A stretch of 64,000 nt of DNA, taken from positions 36,660,151-36,724,150 of the forward strand of contig LS997564.1 of assembly GCA_000469685.2 (NCBI GenBank), read 5' to 3'. Source of the DNA: Haemonchus contortus (taxonomy: Eukaryota > Nematoda > Chromadorea > Rhabditida > Trichostrongylidae). Both the position numbers and the translations under genes were made by a program. The notes under the pieces were generated by a model. That model was not told the origin of the DNA. It did no database searches and worked only from the letters and a program-made list of their open reading frames with translations. Below are positions 19,931 to 34,106 of the stretch, in pieces. Position 1 is the stretch's first letter, and every line of letters begins with the position of its first letter.

Positions 19931-20410
19931 CAAAAGCTGACAATCTCGACCACGACACCTCGTGTATACTATGTAATGTACTGAAGACGAGGGAGAGAGA
20001 TGAGGCCGACATAGTTTTAGAAGCAGAAAAGTTGCAAATTCACCGTACAGACTGGATTTATTCGGATATAGGAAGTTCTATGCTTTTTTCATTATTTTCA
20101 CAATTATTGAACGACTTGGGTCTAGGGTAGGTTCTGTTGGTCAAAACTGAGGACTTTGAGTAAGGGGCAATACACAACACCTCACTCCCTATCTCACGAC
20201 GAATCATTAGTTCTCCGGATAACTTCGGACAAAGGAGAAAAGCCTAGTTGCAAATGACGCTGTTATTTTCTGAGTTGTCTAAGGGTCGAATTTCTGGACG
20301 CATCTTTTTCAAACCAATCAAATTCCATGTCTAAATCACCATAGGATGCTTCGAGTTTGCTTTTAATCCAAACATCTTATGGCGTATTTACATAAAGGAA
20401 TAAAGTAGTT

Positions 20411-20676
20411 GGGGCTAATCCTCTTCCCGGGATGCGCCACTGCCTTCGACATCCATTCCTAGCGTTTAGAATGCCAATGTGGCCAATGTGCGATTACTTG
20501 CGGTGGGCAACCGGTTACAAGTCAGGGCTTACATTCTCCCAGACGAGTCTGGTATTAATCGATTTTGGAGGAATGTAAGGCTTAGTTGGCTCAGGAGAAC
20601 TTCGATCCGGGATTCGATCCCCTCACATGTGTATGTATATGATATTGCGCCTTTTATCACTATACCATCTCCATCC
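20411..20676 (-). repeat. tRNA-derived SINE
   Basis: Contains GGGATGCGCCACTGCC, TCCCAGACGAGTCTGGTATT, CTTCGATCCGGGATTCGATC (B-box region) and TATACCATCTCC at the 5' head. Diverged copy. Confidence 0.75.
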
Positions 20677-22651
20677 ACATGTATTTCCTATTTAGCTCCA
20701 AGTAATGCCAGTCAAGTCATGGCCTCAGTGAGTGATGCCTTTCCCTTCCAACACAAGGATGTCAGTCGAAAAGAAATTCAGAAAGTCGATCCGGTCGCTG
20801 GCTGGATTTCTACTGGAATATGTGTAAGCTCAGTTATTAAATTGCTGAATTCTGACCATTTTATAAAGAAAAAACAAGTGTTTGGCGCCCCGTTTTCCCG
20901 GCCGCTTGTTGTCACTGGGTAGATCCCTAGTTCCACGGACATTTCTCTATCGCTAGGCAATCCCCTCTTAATAATTTGATCATCGGAACCGGGTATGGGA
21001 AGTCGTGAGTCTTGACTTGGGCTAGGTCTCTGACATGGGCTATGTTCATGTTCAAAAATCTCTGTACTTTCGAAGGAAAATCATCCAAATGGCGCACTCT
21101 GCATTGATAATTGGCTGCGAAAACATTACTTACTATTCATTAAGCAATGATTAGTGCAAGAGCTTTTCAGTTCTGAGAGCCAATTTTTCGATTTTTTTTT
21201 CCTCCGACTTGTTACTAGTTTTCTATTTTGTACCTTGTAAATTGGCTCTGAAAGTGCTGCCAAGTAGAAACAGCTTTTCTCGGAAACCTTGCTTGCCGTT
21301 CGAAAGAAAATAGGCTTATTGTCAGCCAAGGGCAGGAGAAAAAACCGTCGATTTCAAAGAATTGCAACGAGTTCGAAGTCGCTGCTATGGCATTGACTTG
21401 GAAGTCCCTTGCGACATGGAAAAACTTTTTATTGCTGTCTATTGAGTCTGAGCACTGATTCAATGCCTAATTCCAGGTCCAAATGGCGATTCCCATGGGC
21501 GGATTCGATTCCCGTGCTGATGTAGTTAGTAGTGGTCAATAGCTACATAAAGGACAACTAGTTATTCTCACCTCTGATGTCTATTTCAGGTGCATGCGAT
21601 GTTTGGTCGTCTGTGGCTCAGATCTGGATGATTTACTTCTGCGTGAAGGTCTCATGAAATTCAAACTCCCAGAACCGACCATATCTTCACGGAACGTTCA
21701 ACGAGACACAATCGGTCCCCTGGGAATTTGAACCCATTTCTCAGTAACGGGTGAAAGTCAACTAATCACCCCTTGAATCGCACTTTATCAGTCATCCCAT
21801 TCCCAGAGGCCTAGGATATTAAGGGTTCCCTGAGCTTCCGGAACAGAACGTCTTCAACTCGGGTGATGCTAGTGATAACCTGCCTCTCCCGAATGATACT
21901 TTATTGAACCTGAATGCAAAAATACTGAGCTTGAGACTGAGAGATCCTGACGCTTCAGTTTTCCACTTTATTTACTGTTTTTTATTTTCGAACTGATCGC
22001 CGTCAGAGAGATCTCTGATCTATTTCCGTCAATCCAAGCTCACCTTCCGGAAAGACGCGGTTGATTTATCGACTTTTCGCTATCGTTGGATTTCTTTTTC
22101 GATTCTCATTTTAATTCTCCTTTATCGGCTCTCATTTTTATTTCCATGAATACTTAATTTCATTTCCTAGTCAGAGAGCTGGCCGTCAACTTTTTTATAC
22201 TAATCTCAGTGCCTTCATGTTAATGAGGGGTAGACAGTGAAGTGGATCTCAGCTTCCCTTCGTGTCTCGAGCCCCAATTCTTCTTCTCGAATACTTTGTC
22301 AAAATCTTCTCATTCACTTGTTTCTTGTTTATTTATTTTTTAGTGCGCACGAGAGGTTGTACTACCTGACTGTTTAGTTTTTTCATTTCTTCCACGTCCC
22401 CGAATGGGAAACACAAAGTGTATTTCTATTCCTTGGCCACTTCACGGCAGGAAACACAAGTAAGTATAACTGATATAAAATATACGTGCATGGAAGTATA
22501 AACAAATAAATAATGAAAAGAGTAGAACTCAGATATGATGTTGTATAGTACTGATGATCCTCACTGAATTTGTAGAACAAGCAGATCAATCTAACTTTAC
22601 GACCGTCTCAGCTCTCGGATACCGAATTAGGCTTTCCCGGAACAGTTTGAA
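20677..22651. other. No supported gene
   Basis: The frame 20479-20922 is mostly SINE in its first half; its second half is not recognisable. Nothing else stands out. Confidence 0.4.
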
Positions 22652-22940
22652 GAGGAGGTGGTGTACTGGCAAGTAGCGTACTACCACCATGCATCCATCC
22701 GGGGATCATTTCCTGGGTCTAAAACTCGAATACCAACAAGTCCTTCCATCTTTCCTAGGTCGGTCACTCGGTACCAGACCCGTGTGGGAGGATTAAAGCA
22801 TCTAGTTGTACATAGGTTGGCCACCGCACGTCATTGTAAATACGCATACGCATACGCATTTAATATGGCACTACGATTCTGGTAGTTGAATGCTGGGGTG
22901 CATACCAAAAACGGGATTGATTAGCGTCGAAGACATTGAT
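22652..22940 (+). repeat. tRNA-derived SINE
   Basis: GAGGAGGTGGTGTACTGGCA at the head, CTCGGTACCAGACCCGTGTG in the middle and ACGGGATTGATTAGCGTCG at the 3' end. A short CGCATA repeat (about 22838-22858) lies inside. Confidence 0.8.
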
Positions 22941-25784
22941 TACTAGTTATTTCGATACTTTTTTCCATAATCAATTTTTTTTCGTATTAGACATTTTTTC
23001 ATTTTCTCCATGATTGTTCCTCTTCAGAACTTCTTTAATCACTTTTTGTGAATTATCTCCCTATTTCGTGTACCTATTTTAATTTGTATTGATTGCTTTG
23101 AATAGATCTTCTTGGAATTCATGATTTTATCGATTATTTGAAATTATTGCTGGTCACTGTTCCTTTGGGGGGAGCATTTCATTGATCGTCATCAGATTTA
23201 CTCGTACTGAAGTGCAAAGTAATTTTTATGGTCACACGAGAATTGACATAAAAACTCATTCTCAAAGTCCACCACGATAATCTCCTTGGCTGGCCTTATA
23301 TCGATTCAATGCATAGGTTTTATTTAGGTTTTTAGGTTTTATATGAATTTTAGGACTCTGACTCAGTTGTACACTACTGAGCATCCTTGAGACCCCTTTT
23401 TCTGAAGGTCTAACTTTTCCATTCCATAAACATCTTGATTCATTAACAATTTGCATGAAATTGACGTTTTTGCTCGGCTAAATCAACGACCAACAAGGCC
23501 ATGATTCCAGCAGTATCTATGATTTGGAAGAACTACAAAGTCTAATAGCTGCACCGTATTCTTCATTCTCATTCGATGACTCAAAGCTTATAGGAAGCCT
23601 CTCAAGCCTATTTTTTTCCTTAGGCTTCACTCACCTAGACACTTACCTCTTTGTCACACTTTCCCTCCAAAACCCCGAATAAGAGAGAGTTATTCGATCC
23701 AATTATACACCCGACTGCCTAGAGTATCTAAGTACATTCTTTTTTTGTTCTGCTTATTTCCTCTTTCTTTGTTCTTCTTTGTTAGTGCTCGTATTTGACT
23801 CAAATGGATGTAAAATTGTAAGGCATTCATCAGAGGCAGAGTTCGGACAGCGTAAAATATGTAGACTGTGAGCAGATCGTTTGAACCGTTTGAGAAACTG
23901 TTTAATCGGGAGTGTTCCCTGGGCGTTCTGAAACGTTTTGCTCGAGTTCAGGCATATCTGGTGTGTGTGTGGATACCATAACGTTGACCGGAATCTTTTT
24001 TCCTGTCATGGGAAATCCACAATAACTTTTGACCGTAAGAAAGCGAACCGAGATCTGGATCGAGTATCGCCTCTATAGTTTATGGGTTGTGACTACTCTT
24101 TAGTTTGAGTTAGGCCTATCAAATCAAGACCGCCAACTCAGGAACGCATAATACAGTATTCGAGCCCTTCTAACCATCCCTTCCATCTTCTGAATCATCC
24201 TTATGGAGAAATTGAATCGTGCCTATTTCTCTCGCTTAAGTTGATCACACCTTTCTTCTTGTCGGCCGGGAATGATTACTTGACATCGTCGTCTTCATTA
24301 GTAAGTGGAGCGGTAGGAAACTGACGTAAATCGCATGGCTGATGAATAACCCAGAAGCTGACCTCGGAGGAAATGTCTTGTGAGATCGGGCAAAATTACG
24401 ATCTGTGCCCGAGGGGACGGGACAACCAGCAAAGCTTGTCAGGGAGAGGGGTTCCTCTTTGGTCAGCTTTTTAAAACTGAATTCATAATAGCGGTGTGCC
24501 TTTTCAATCATTCTTCCAAGTCTCTCAACCTTTAGAAATCACAGCCCAATCCACTGATGCGATGACAATTTGTTGGCCTGTTCCGAGCGTTCTTCGGTGG
24601 GAAAAAGGTGAAATTTTGACGGAGGTTTGGTGTGTTGTGGTGTTCATTCATGCATATCAGTGGTTTGCAAAGTGATTGAGTTTCCAGCACAGGGATTTCA
24701 AGCGTGATTTTCTCGCATGCGCATGTAAACGAGCCCGCCTACCTACTCTCAGATGACCCCTTTGACTTTGAACGGGGACTGAATTTTCTACAAGTGCTCT
24801 CGCCAAATAAGGGAGATGAGCTGTTCGCTTTTCATTACAATATTGCCTTATCGATAAGTATCAGAAATTGCTTGAGAAGCCACTTCAGCTCTGAATTTTC
24901 TTCTTCTTCCTGCTCTCTACCCTTGATATCGACGTTCATGTTGGTACTTCATTACCGTTCTTGTCCAAGCAAAGGTGCGATGCGGTCGTGGCGCGGTTAC
25001 CGCAAAGCCAATGCTGACCGCGTCGCGGCCGCACGTGTCGTATGCTACAACACCGCGCTCCGATAATAAAGCTCCGATAATGCTTTTCTGTACTTTCTCT
25101 TGACGATGGAGGTTTACGCTTATTGTAGTTCGTCTTCTTTGTCGCTCTCGCCAACAATCGATAATTGATTGCTTTTCAATGATACAGTTTTTTCAGATGA
25201 AATATACATTTGCACGATATTCGCTTACGATTCCGTCGATTCCAGAAGATGTCATCGCATCACTCCGTCAATGGAACAATTGGTGAGTGAAGCTTCTACC
25301 TCTAGCTTCGAGATACTAATGCCGAATTGTCTGATGCAAGTCATCTGAATGATTCACTTTGTTAACCGGAGGCTGGGAGATGAAGAGACACGGTCAAAAT
25401 TTCTGTAACACTCTCACTCCTTGACATTTCAAAAGCGAGCCCAGTGGGTTGGTGTTGATCTCCGTGAAACTCAATTCACCTCAAGCATTTTATTCCTCAA
25501 GTTAGGACAGAAGAGTTCCATAGTTAAGCAGATTAGTAGAGAAAAAAAGAAAAATTGGACTTATGCAGTGCAGTGATCGGATTGCAAGGCATTGCGCTTC
25601 ATAAGTACGCGTTTGAGAATCTGGGAAAGGTCAGACGCGTGGCGCAACCATGAAGGGGTAGAGAAATTGGTCGTAGTTCCTTCAAATCGCGTTTCATTGA
25701 ATGAAATAGAGTATCCATTGATATAAAGAATAAAAAACATGGAACACATTAGCGCTAATTAGTCCCGCTGTCGAGCTGCCTACG
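22941..25784. other. No supported gene
   Basis: Mostly AT-rich unique sequence. A GC-rich patch at about 24975-25065 reads openly in two plus frames but lacks other support; I do not call it. Confidence 0.4.
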
Positions 25785-26150
25785 CACTCGATTTCTATTC
25801 CATCCGGGGTTTGATCCCTGGACCATGTGTGTGATAGTGCGCGCCAGTTGCCGAAGCCGACGCCGAGGTGTATGCAAGCGGCGTACCGTCACTCCCGAAC
25901 GGTCCGGAAATTGAATCCCGACCCGATATCAGACCGAACTAGACTAGATGAACTAAGCCTACCATCCTCTGGGATCGTTCAGTTGGTATCAGATTGGTCT
26001 GGGAGAATAAAAGAGTACTGAGAGGGATCATCACGAGCCGTTGTATAGGTGATACACGTATAAAATAGTACAATTCTCGTGAAAGTCGAATGTGGGGCGC
26101 ATTCCAGGAAAGGGATTAGTTAACGTCACAGACTTTTTACTTTATTTTAC
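25785..26150. repeat. Two SINE pieces, head to head
   Basis: A minus-strand head fragment (about 25785-25855: ATCCGGGGTTTGATCCCTGG, GTGTGATAGTGCGCGCCAG) abuts a diverged plus-strand copy (about 25860-26150: TTCAGTTGGTATCAGATTGG, GAAAGTCGAATGTGGGGCGC, GGGATTAGTTAACGTCACAG). Confidence 0.65.
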
Positions 26151-27599
26151 TTATATAGTAAATGGGTGACTATATATAGCTGTAATAGTATAAGTAAACA
26201 TATGCCGTACTGCTGACGTTCTACATGGGTTTCAATGGCGATGTGTAGAAGTTATTTGGCTACAGAAGGTGCTAAGTATTATTTTTCTGGATGTTGACTT
26301 CACACGGGCACGGGTTTTTATGGCTTCCGGTTATGTTTCCGCTTGGTTCCACATTTTCACCAGGCCAAGCACAAAGTGCAATTTCCTTAGGATTTGGACA
26401 GCTTTCTTTTCATGCTTGACTGTGCTTGACTGCAAGGAAAGTGTTGTTGAAGTCAGCTCGACATGTCTTTCGTCAGAATGATGTTAGGTGGGATCAGGAT
26501 GTGCTCAAGGAGGGAGCAACTCTGACTGGCTTTGACTTCATCATTTGCTAGTTGGGCGAAAGTGACCATTCTCTAAGTAAACTGCATGATTGAGCTTAGC
26601 AAGGGTCCACCTAGTCGATTGAGCTCCTGAGAATCGGTTAAGAATGCAATATTCGAGCTCTCCTGCCCAATCCTTCTTCCATGTGGAGAAAGCAATCATA
26701 TCTGTTTATTCAACGGGAATTGATCAAACCTTTCTTGTTGTGGCTTGGGAGTTGAAAGAGAAATAAAAATATCATGGAAATCAACCTGTAAAAAAATAGT
26801 TGAAGCCGACCGATAAATTTTCGATGCGCTAGGTTTTTAACTTCCATTCAATTCCGGAGGTGTATGACAGTGTGATGGATCTTTGGCTTCTGGGAGGCCT
26901 CCAATTTGGGAGTCAACAACGTCGTGAATCAGTTTCTTGGTTGAGATTAGAGTCATGTTGAAATTTGGAAAAGCTTCCATAACTTCCCATAACTCGAGAG
27001 GTAACCGTTTTACGAGACCCATAAGCGGCAACGGCGCTTCTCACTGGTTATTCCAGCAGTTCTTACCACTCAGCGACTCACTCACTAGAAACATTGAGAA
27101 GAGTTTGCTCGAATTCTGTCAAATCATCTGCAAAGACATCACTCAGGCGGAGCCCATTTATATCTGCAGCTTCGAAGTTTAGCTGGTTTCATCAATCTAA
27201 ATAAAGGCCAATTTCTCTTTCCTTTTTTGGTCGGAGCTATTTTCTCGAAAAGCTCAATCAAGTCACCCTCTTGGGAATTGCAAGTACATTTTTCAACACT
27301 TTGGAAATGTCGATTCCTCTTTTTCTGGACTTGATAGGTTGCTGTGCTAATCATGCAAAAAAGAATCGATCCGTCTGCCCGTGCAGCTTTGGACCAAGAT
27401 AGGTTTCAGACGCTTTTTTCATTACTTTCGAGGCAAAAATTCATGTGCAACAGATTTACTAACAAATACCTGAACATCGCTGGAAGCTCCATCTACGACG
27501 TCAAATCCTGCCCATGACTCTGTCCTTTTTGATGGTCTGTGGGTCCCCAACCAATAATGCTAGTACTCAGTGATGATAATCATGATAACTACTGAATAA
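26151..27599. other. No supported gene
   Basis: Open frames at 26269, 26837 and 26937 are not recognisable and have no supporting context. Confidence 0.4.
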
Positions 27600-27860
27600 A
27601 AAAGGATAAAGTCTTGGGGCTCTGATAAAACCCGGGTTATTCGACTTTCATTCGGAATTGTAGTGGCCTATTGAATGCGTATGTGACCTATACAATGACT
27701 TGCGGTAGCCAGCCGGTGAACAAGTCGGTGTTATTATCTTTCCGGACGAGTTTGGTACCAATTGAAGGCCTGGTTCTTCTTGGCGGATATCGATTCGGGA
27801 TTGGAACACGTGACTATGGGTGTGTGATGTGCGCCACTTGCCACTACACCACCTGTGCCC
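27600..27860 (-). repeat. tRNA-derived SINE
   Basis: Begins with tail AAAGGATAAAGTCTTGGGGC and ends TTGCCACTACACCACCTGTG. It forms an inverted pair with the copy starting at 27895. Confidence 0.8.
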
Positions 27861-27894
27861 TAAAGAATATATTTATTTTATCATCATGGATAAT

Positions 27895-28125
27895 AAAATA
27901 GATGATGTAGTGGCGCACTTTCCACACGTATGGTCACGGGTTCGAGTCCCGGATCGATTCCTGCCTAAGCCAACCAAGCCTTCCATCTCTCCGGGGTCGG
28001 TGAATTGGTTTCAGACTCGTCTGGGAGGATAAGAGCACTGACTTGTATATGGCTGGCCACCGCAACTCATTGTATGGGCCCGTCACTACGATTCTGAATG
28101 GAAGTCGAATGCGGGCCTTCTGATC
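27895..28125 (+). repeat. tRNA-derived SINE, 3' truncated
   Basis: GATGATGTAGTGGCGCAC at the head, a clear B box GGTTCGAGTCCC, TTCAGACTCGTCTGGGAGGA, and loss of the tail after AAGTCGAATGCGGG. Confidence 0.8.
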
Positions 28126-30294
28126 TCGACGTTTTTTAGGATGTTGATTAGGTATGAAGATCGTATCTTGGAGACAAGGTCAGTGGATTGTAGTAGCAGA
28201 GCTCTTTTCGTCGTTAGAGTCCAATGGGGACGTTGTTGGAGCGCTTTGCGGAAACTGCATAGGTACTGGAGTTTCACCTTTGTGGTATGAGTAAAAGACC
28301 GGGTACGGTCAAAATGAGAAAGACCTATGTCAATCCTGTTCTAGCTAGATTCTATTGTAGAAAAATACAATGGTTTGGAGCTTGACAGCCAATCGATTCA
28401 GACTTTTTGGATTTATTGGTCAGCTATCCGTTGGATATATCCATCTACTGAAAGAAATCACAAAAGTCCAAGGGATGGGATCAGTTTAAGGCGATTCGTA
28501 GCTGATAAAGCTTTGGCAGGTCACTTGAGAGCTTTGGAACTTCATCGACAGTCGCGATGTCGATTGGATTTATCGATTTCTTGCCTGACTTGCTAGGAGT
28601 GAGCATGACTCCGAACGGACTTTATCGTTAGAGGTTGAAATTTTATAGAGTCAATGGTTAATGTCGGCTCAAAATATCCCAAAGCATGCAGTTTGACAAA
28701 GTTCCCTTCCAGTCGACTGTGGTGCAGTGAAGCCTGGCGTCTTCAGCTCTCATGTTCGGGAGAATAGAAAGTCTAGGACATTTGTCAATCACTGGGTTGA
28801 CGGGTTCTGCCATAAAAGAGACGGAGATCATGGGAATCAGTTGAAGCCGCTAGGGAAGCGAAACTGTCTCAGCTGAATCGAACATGTCGCCTTCATTTTT
28901 GCACATGTGGCGCTTAACTTGATTAGTAGCTCATAAAAGCTTTCAGTGTCCACCGACACAGCAATCGTGCAGCACACTGCAGGATTATGTTGCCTTTGCC
29001 TTTCTTATTGATTACAGAGGTGATCGGATTTATATCATCTCGTTGAAGTGCTTATAAGAACTTGATTAGCCCTTTCGAGCCGGCCCTGTTCATTAGTCAA
29101 GCAAAAACACGAGCTCGTGGAAGATCTGATGTTATACTCCTTTGTTGTGTGGATTTCAGAGTCCTTTCCGGTGTTCGACTCCCTCAATTCATTCCCAACT
29201 TCCATTCGTTGGCCCCATCTTTCAAGTGTCATTCGCCTTACTTCCATTATCATGTCTTATCCCTCTTTCGTTCTCCTTCTCAGAAATTCTCAGCGTGATT
29301 TATTTCAAGTGTTTCTCTCCTGGTACACCATGGGAATCACATAGTATGCTTCTCGGCAGAAAGGTCTTCAGAGCTATAGTGATCTGTGCACATCTATGGA
29401 TACATTTGAGCTCCCGTCCACCTGAGAAGGGACAATTTTGGCCAGTTGTCACGATCGATAGGCTACTACTCTGTTACACAACCCGTAATGTCTGTAGATG
29501 GTTCTACCTCTGAAAAGATCTTCTTGCCTTATGGGAGCTGATAATTTTGTTCAGCACTGTTCACCAGGCAGCTATTTTGTGGGAGTTCAAGTCAGTAAGT
29601 GCCTATACGCGAGCTTCCTTATATTGCTCCAATAAACCACCCCAAAAGTAAGGATCGACTTGGACATCTTAACTGCCCATTCTACTCAAGTCGAGCATGG
29701 TCCGATGAAGATTGCATTCACCCCCAGTCTTGCCCATTTACTCCTCTAGAATCTGACAAATGAACGACTAGATTGGTGGTCGACGTACAAAGGAATACGT
29801 TAGGCTCATGAACTATTCGGATATGGTAAGATAGCTGCTTTCATATCCTACCAGGTAACATGATGTACCTATGGCTACCCAGTGTTGAAGTAGTCTTATT
29901 GTCATACCTATTCCTACCGTTATGACCGGATTTTAGCACTTCGATATCTCAGGCCCAAATGGCACAGTGGGCTTCACTGATTATCGTCAACTCCCTCATC
30001 ACGAAGCATATCTTCCTCCTGAGTTTGTTCCACTCGAAAGGGGTCCGTTTTTCTAGTTGTTGATCACTCCTTTCCCGATTGAATGTTTAGTCAGCATGAT
30101 GTCCGACTATTTTCAAGTCCACATGCACAGTTATCAAGAAAGCGTTGCTTTAGTCATCCCTCAGGCTGTTTTCTGGGAAAATCGGGACTAAGGCCGATCC
30201 TCCAGACACTTTTTCGCCCGCACGCAGGACATGACCATCGAACGAACCATCGAAGACTAGCTGCGAGCATTTTATCAGTAACATGGATTTCTGC
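28126..30294. other. No supported gene
   Basis: No recognisable feature. The three overlapping plus frames at 29062-29513 have no recognisable product. Confidence 0.4.
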
Positions 30295-30670
30295 GGAACA
30301 CGAAATAGAGATTGGACGAGATGGCCACGACGGAAACATGGAAGGCGTATTTGGGCAAAATTTCACTTGTTGCAGTTGCGCAAAGAACTGACTACGTGAA
30401 GCCAAATCTACTCAGACCTGCCTTTCACGGTCGCCATAGGTCATGACTAGTTGTTTGAACTTCCTACGTAGGTTCCGCCGTGAATGAGCGGCCTCTACAA
30501 TGCTGTTGAAACTCGTCCGCGCATATGTACACATGGGACAATTTTTGGGCTTTGTAACGCCCTATCTAGATCGTTATTCGGCCTGACAGCACGACATGCA
30601 GTATATGAGAGGGCCACAGATTTGTCCTAGCAGGATTTCTCATAGGCCATTTTTATCGTGAACTGTGCCT
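30295..30670 (-). mobile_element. TTAA-type MITE, 5' truncated
   Basis: Matches the reverse of the 60053 copy (GGAAACATGGAAGGCGTATT, GTTGCAGTTGCGCAAAGAAC, GGTCGCCATAGGTCATGAC-like words) and ends CCATTTTTATCGTGAACTGT GCCT. Confidence 0.75.
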
Positions 30671-31604
30671 TTGAGCCATATGGCTTTACAAATTCAGCTT
30701 GGTAGCACCAATTCTGGTGGGTTGTCTCAATTTTCTCTCATCCCCTAACAAAAAGTGACAAATAGCCCGTCTCTCTCATCTGCTTTCTACTCTTTAGACC
30801 TGCTAACTGGAGAAGAAAATGCGTGAATGTCTACATAGCAACAATTTCCAAGTGCAGTCGCATGATTGTCTGAAAGCTATGTTGATTGGGAATTAATCTC
30901 ATCAACCGACTGCTGCACTCTAGCCGTCGTCAATGCAAAGCATTTCACAGCATTGAAAGCATCCCATCTGCTCCTGTCCGGAGAAATCCATGAATCCGCT
31001 CAGAGTATTCGCCATATGTTTGGCCGAATAAATCACGTGTTACATTTAACTCCATCGCCCTGTTGAATGACGTGATTTGTGAGTATTAAGAGCTTTGCAT
31101 CCTACGCCTTTTCACACTAGTGATTTCTTCCTAATTTAATCAGAAATGACATCATTTCTGAGGTTGTCTTATACTTAAGCCGGTATCAGGACTTCTGGGA
31201 AAAAATCCCGTTGCAAGCTTTCCCGAATCACACTTTGGAACAAGAAATTCTGGAGAAAAATCATTTCAAAGGTGCTGAGACTATTCAATGTGAAATGTTA
31301 CTTAGTTTGCGGGAACGGACCTTTCAGAGATCGTTTGCTTGAGCCTACTGGGTCTCAATCTCCAAGAAAGAATTCACCTTGCAGGTTAGAAATGAAAGGA
31401 TATCAGACTTCTATTGTTTAATAGCAGCAGTATTTGCTCTCGTTTGAATCTGTTGGTGTAGCAAGTATAGTAAGGAGGAACTCTTTGCACATCTTATGGT
31501 TTCAATCCTCTATATTCTTGAAATTGTTTGATTTGTAGCCTTCCAAGTCTGAGTTATGACAACCGTCAATCTGTTCTGAAAATAACTGCAAGCACCTTTC
31601 GATA
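30671..31604. other. No supported gene
   Basis: Unique-looking sequence. The frame at 30866-31066 is unrecognised. Confidence 0.4.
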
Positions 31605-31905
31605 GAAGGCAAATGGTATAGTGGGAAGTGGCAGTGTGACACACAAATGGTCCGTGGATCGAGTTCCGAGTCGATTCTTGTTCAGTCCAATCTAGCCTTT
31701 CTTTGCTCTGAGGTAGATAGTTGGTATTAGGCCAGTATGAGAGAATGAAAGCGCTGAATTGTACAACGACAAGTCACTGCAGAGCCTAATACTCACTCAT
31801 TCATCGCCACGCCACAAGGATTTCAAATATGAGCCAAATGCGGTGGCGCATCTCTCAAAAGGGATTGTTTAACACCCAAAACTTTATCCTTTATCCCTTA
31901 TACTC
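31605..31905 (+). repeat. tRNA-derived SINE with TTTATCC tail
   Basis: Diverged body (GGATCGAGTTCCGAGTCGAT at the B-box region, GGTATTAGGCCAGTATGAGA) but an intact 3' end: GGGATTGTTTAACACCCAAA then ACTTTATCCTTTATCCC. Confidence 0.75.
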
Positions 31906-33839
31906 TGAAAGTGCGCAGTAATAGGACATTAATGAGGGGCTTCATAAAGGGAAAAAAAGCGAAAGTTACGTTATAGTTACGTATTAAGCTACTGAGATAT
32001 TTACCTGTGGCTATTTCTCGTAAAAGAAACACTGAGAACACCATCGCAATGAAAGGATGCATGCCTTCATCTGTCTTTCTTCAAATTCCTCAGGAATTCG
32101 TCTTTATGAGGCTGAACCGTTTCTACGCAACGAACTCGCTTGAATTACGTTCGTCTCTCGGGTTACTGAAGCATTTCATGTCCTCACTACATTTTTAAGC
32201 CGTCCTGTTTCCTACAAGAATTTTCCATTTTGAGGCGATACTAGCCATGAATTAAGGTCTTCGAGGGTTTCTCCAATACTACAGCAAAAAATGTGCTCTT
32301 TTGAAGAGCTGATTTCGTTTGACAGATTGAAGGCCTGTGAAGTGTCATATCTATGGCTGAGTCATTCAATTTGTAACCCAGCAGCTTTCCTTTCCCTACC
32401 CAAAAGTTGGCATTAATCAATACTGATCGAAATTGTGAACTACAATTCCATTTTATTCTTCATGATTTTTACCTATGATTTAATTTACGGAATCACTTAA
32501 TTCTTTATAAACTCCGCCCAGCTCCAATTTTCCCTCCATCGGAATATGAAATATCTCTCGCCTGAGCTGCTCCCATTCTGAAAGTTTCCCCACCGAGCTT
32601 CTACTACTTATTTGCAATTTGTTTTACTCACTTGCATTTTTCTACTTTAAGAACACTTGGAAAAATTATGCGACTTCTGCAAACTCCGTCCACACTGAGT
32701 ACGCTCCTCCCATTGGTAAGCATTTGACTTTAATTCCACCTCTGACTACGGGATGAGTGAGAGTTTCATGTAGTAATTTCTTAGAAATGTGGAGAGTGGG
32801 GCATCGTTCTGACTAGAACAGTTTCAGCCGATTTGTTAGCATTCCCGTTGAGCGTGGTCCGGGCATTATCCGGTTAAAAAGGTTCTAACTTCCTATGATT
32901 TTCGGGATTGCACTTTAGACTCATACTAAACATAAACGATGACAAAAAGGATTAATTAGTAACAATTTTCCCGGCCTTGATGATCGCTCGATAAAAAGCG
33001 GTTATCTGAGATTTAAAAAAAAGTCATTCGCTATTAGAGATGGCCCGAACCGATTAAACTGTTCTAACGAATCTGCTTTGTTAATGAAGAGTTTCCCGAC
33101 TTCTAATGACTCCCAGGGTTCCCAGGAATGGATAGGTTTGAGTTTATCGATGCGTCTTCCTTTTAAAATCCCCTGTTCAGCTTTTTCTGAGCCACAGAGC
33201 GCATTCCGAGCCAGCGCTAACTTTGAGACACTTATTTAGCAGCAGTTTGTAACAACAGCAACAACAAGCAACAGCCACTTTTGTGGCAGGTCGTTTTAAA
33301 GCCCTTGAGGAGGGAGCGGCAATCACTTTCATGGTTTTTTGAGTATATTTTTTTGATACCCCCCTACTGTACCATAGAATATCGCTTCTTAGCTGCTATA
33401 AAAAAAGTTCACCGATGCGCCACAGTGCTTTTCATTTACTTTGTGGCTCTTTTGGCGAAGAATTATGTGGGCGGGTATGTTTGGCATCAGTAGTATCTGA
33501 AATGTACCGCACAGACTCTGCCCCTTCTAGTGATCACTTGCTCTGCTCCTGTGATGTAAGGTGGTGGCCGTGGGACTACTTGCTGGATTTTCTCAAAAGC
33601 ACACTTAACACTGGCTCTGAATCACCTTTCTAGAGTTGAAAAGCAGAAGATTGGATACAGTGCAACAGTAATGGAAGAAAGCGGGAGAATCTTGAGAGTT
33701 TGCCAAATCTTACGGTCCCACGAAGAAATGCTAATAAGAAAACGATTTCCGATTCCGACCGTCGGTTTTCGATCGTTGCACTTGTGCAAGGAGCTATTGC
33801 TATTATACAAAAAGCCAAAATTGCAAAAATAGCCTCTCA
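31906..33839. other. No supported gene
   Basis: AT-rich; no recognisable gene or repeat end. Confidence 0.4.
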
Positions 33840-34106
33840 CTGTCCCCATGAGGAATAGCTGGTACAGCATGTGTGCTCCATTGTGAAAAGTGCAGCCTTT
33901 ACATTGCCGTGAAAACTCGTCCGCCTCCGGGTGTAAACCTTGAGGTGTCTCGACGTAGCAGGTGTTCGAGCCCCTGTTTGGTCCTACCCAGTTAGTCTTC
34001 TGATCGGATAGCGCCCTATAGAGCATATCCGGGAAGGGTTCGACCTTCGTTCCAGTCCATTCAGTCCATTATCTAGGAAACCATTTTTATCGTGTACTGC
34101 AGCTCT
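33840..34106 (-). mobile_element. TTAA-type MITE fragment
   Basis: GCAGCCTTTACATTGCCGTG, AAAACTCGTCCGCC, ATAGCGCCCTATAGAG and the end AACCATTTTTATCGTGTACT GCAGCTC match the family. The left end is not identified. Confidence 0.65.

Noticed and set aside
24975..25065. GC-rich patch open in two frames
   Set aside because: No consistent splice signals, no recognisable protein and both frames equally plausible.
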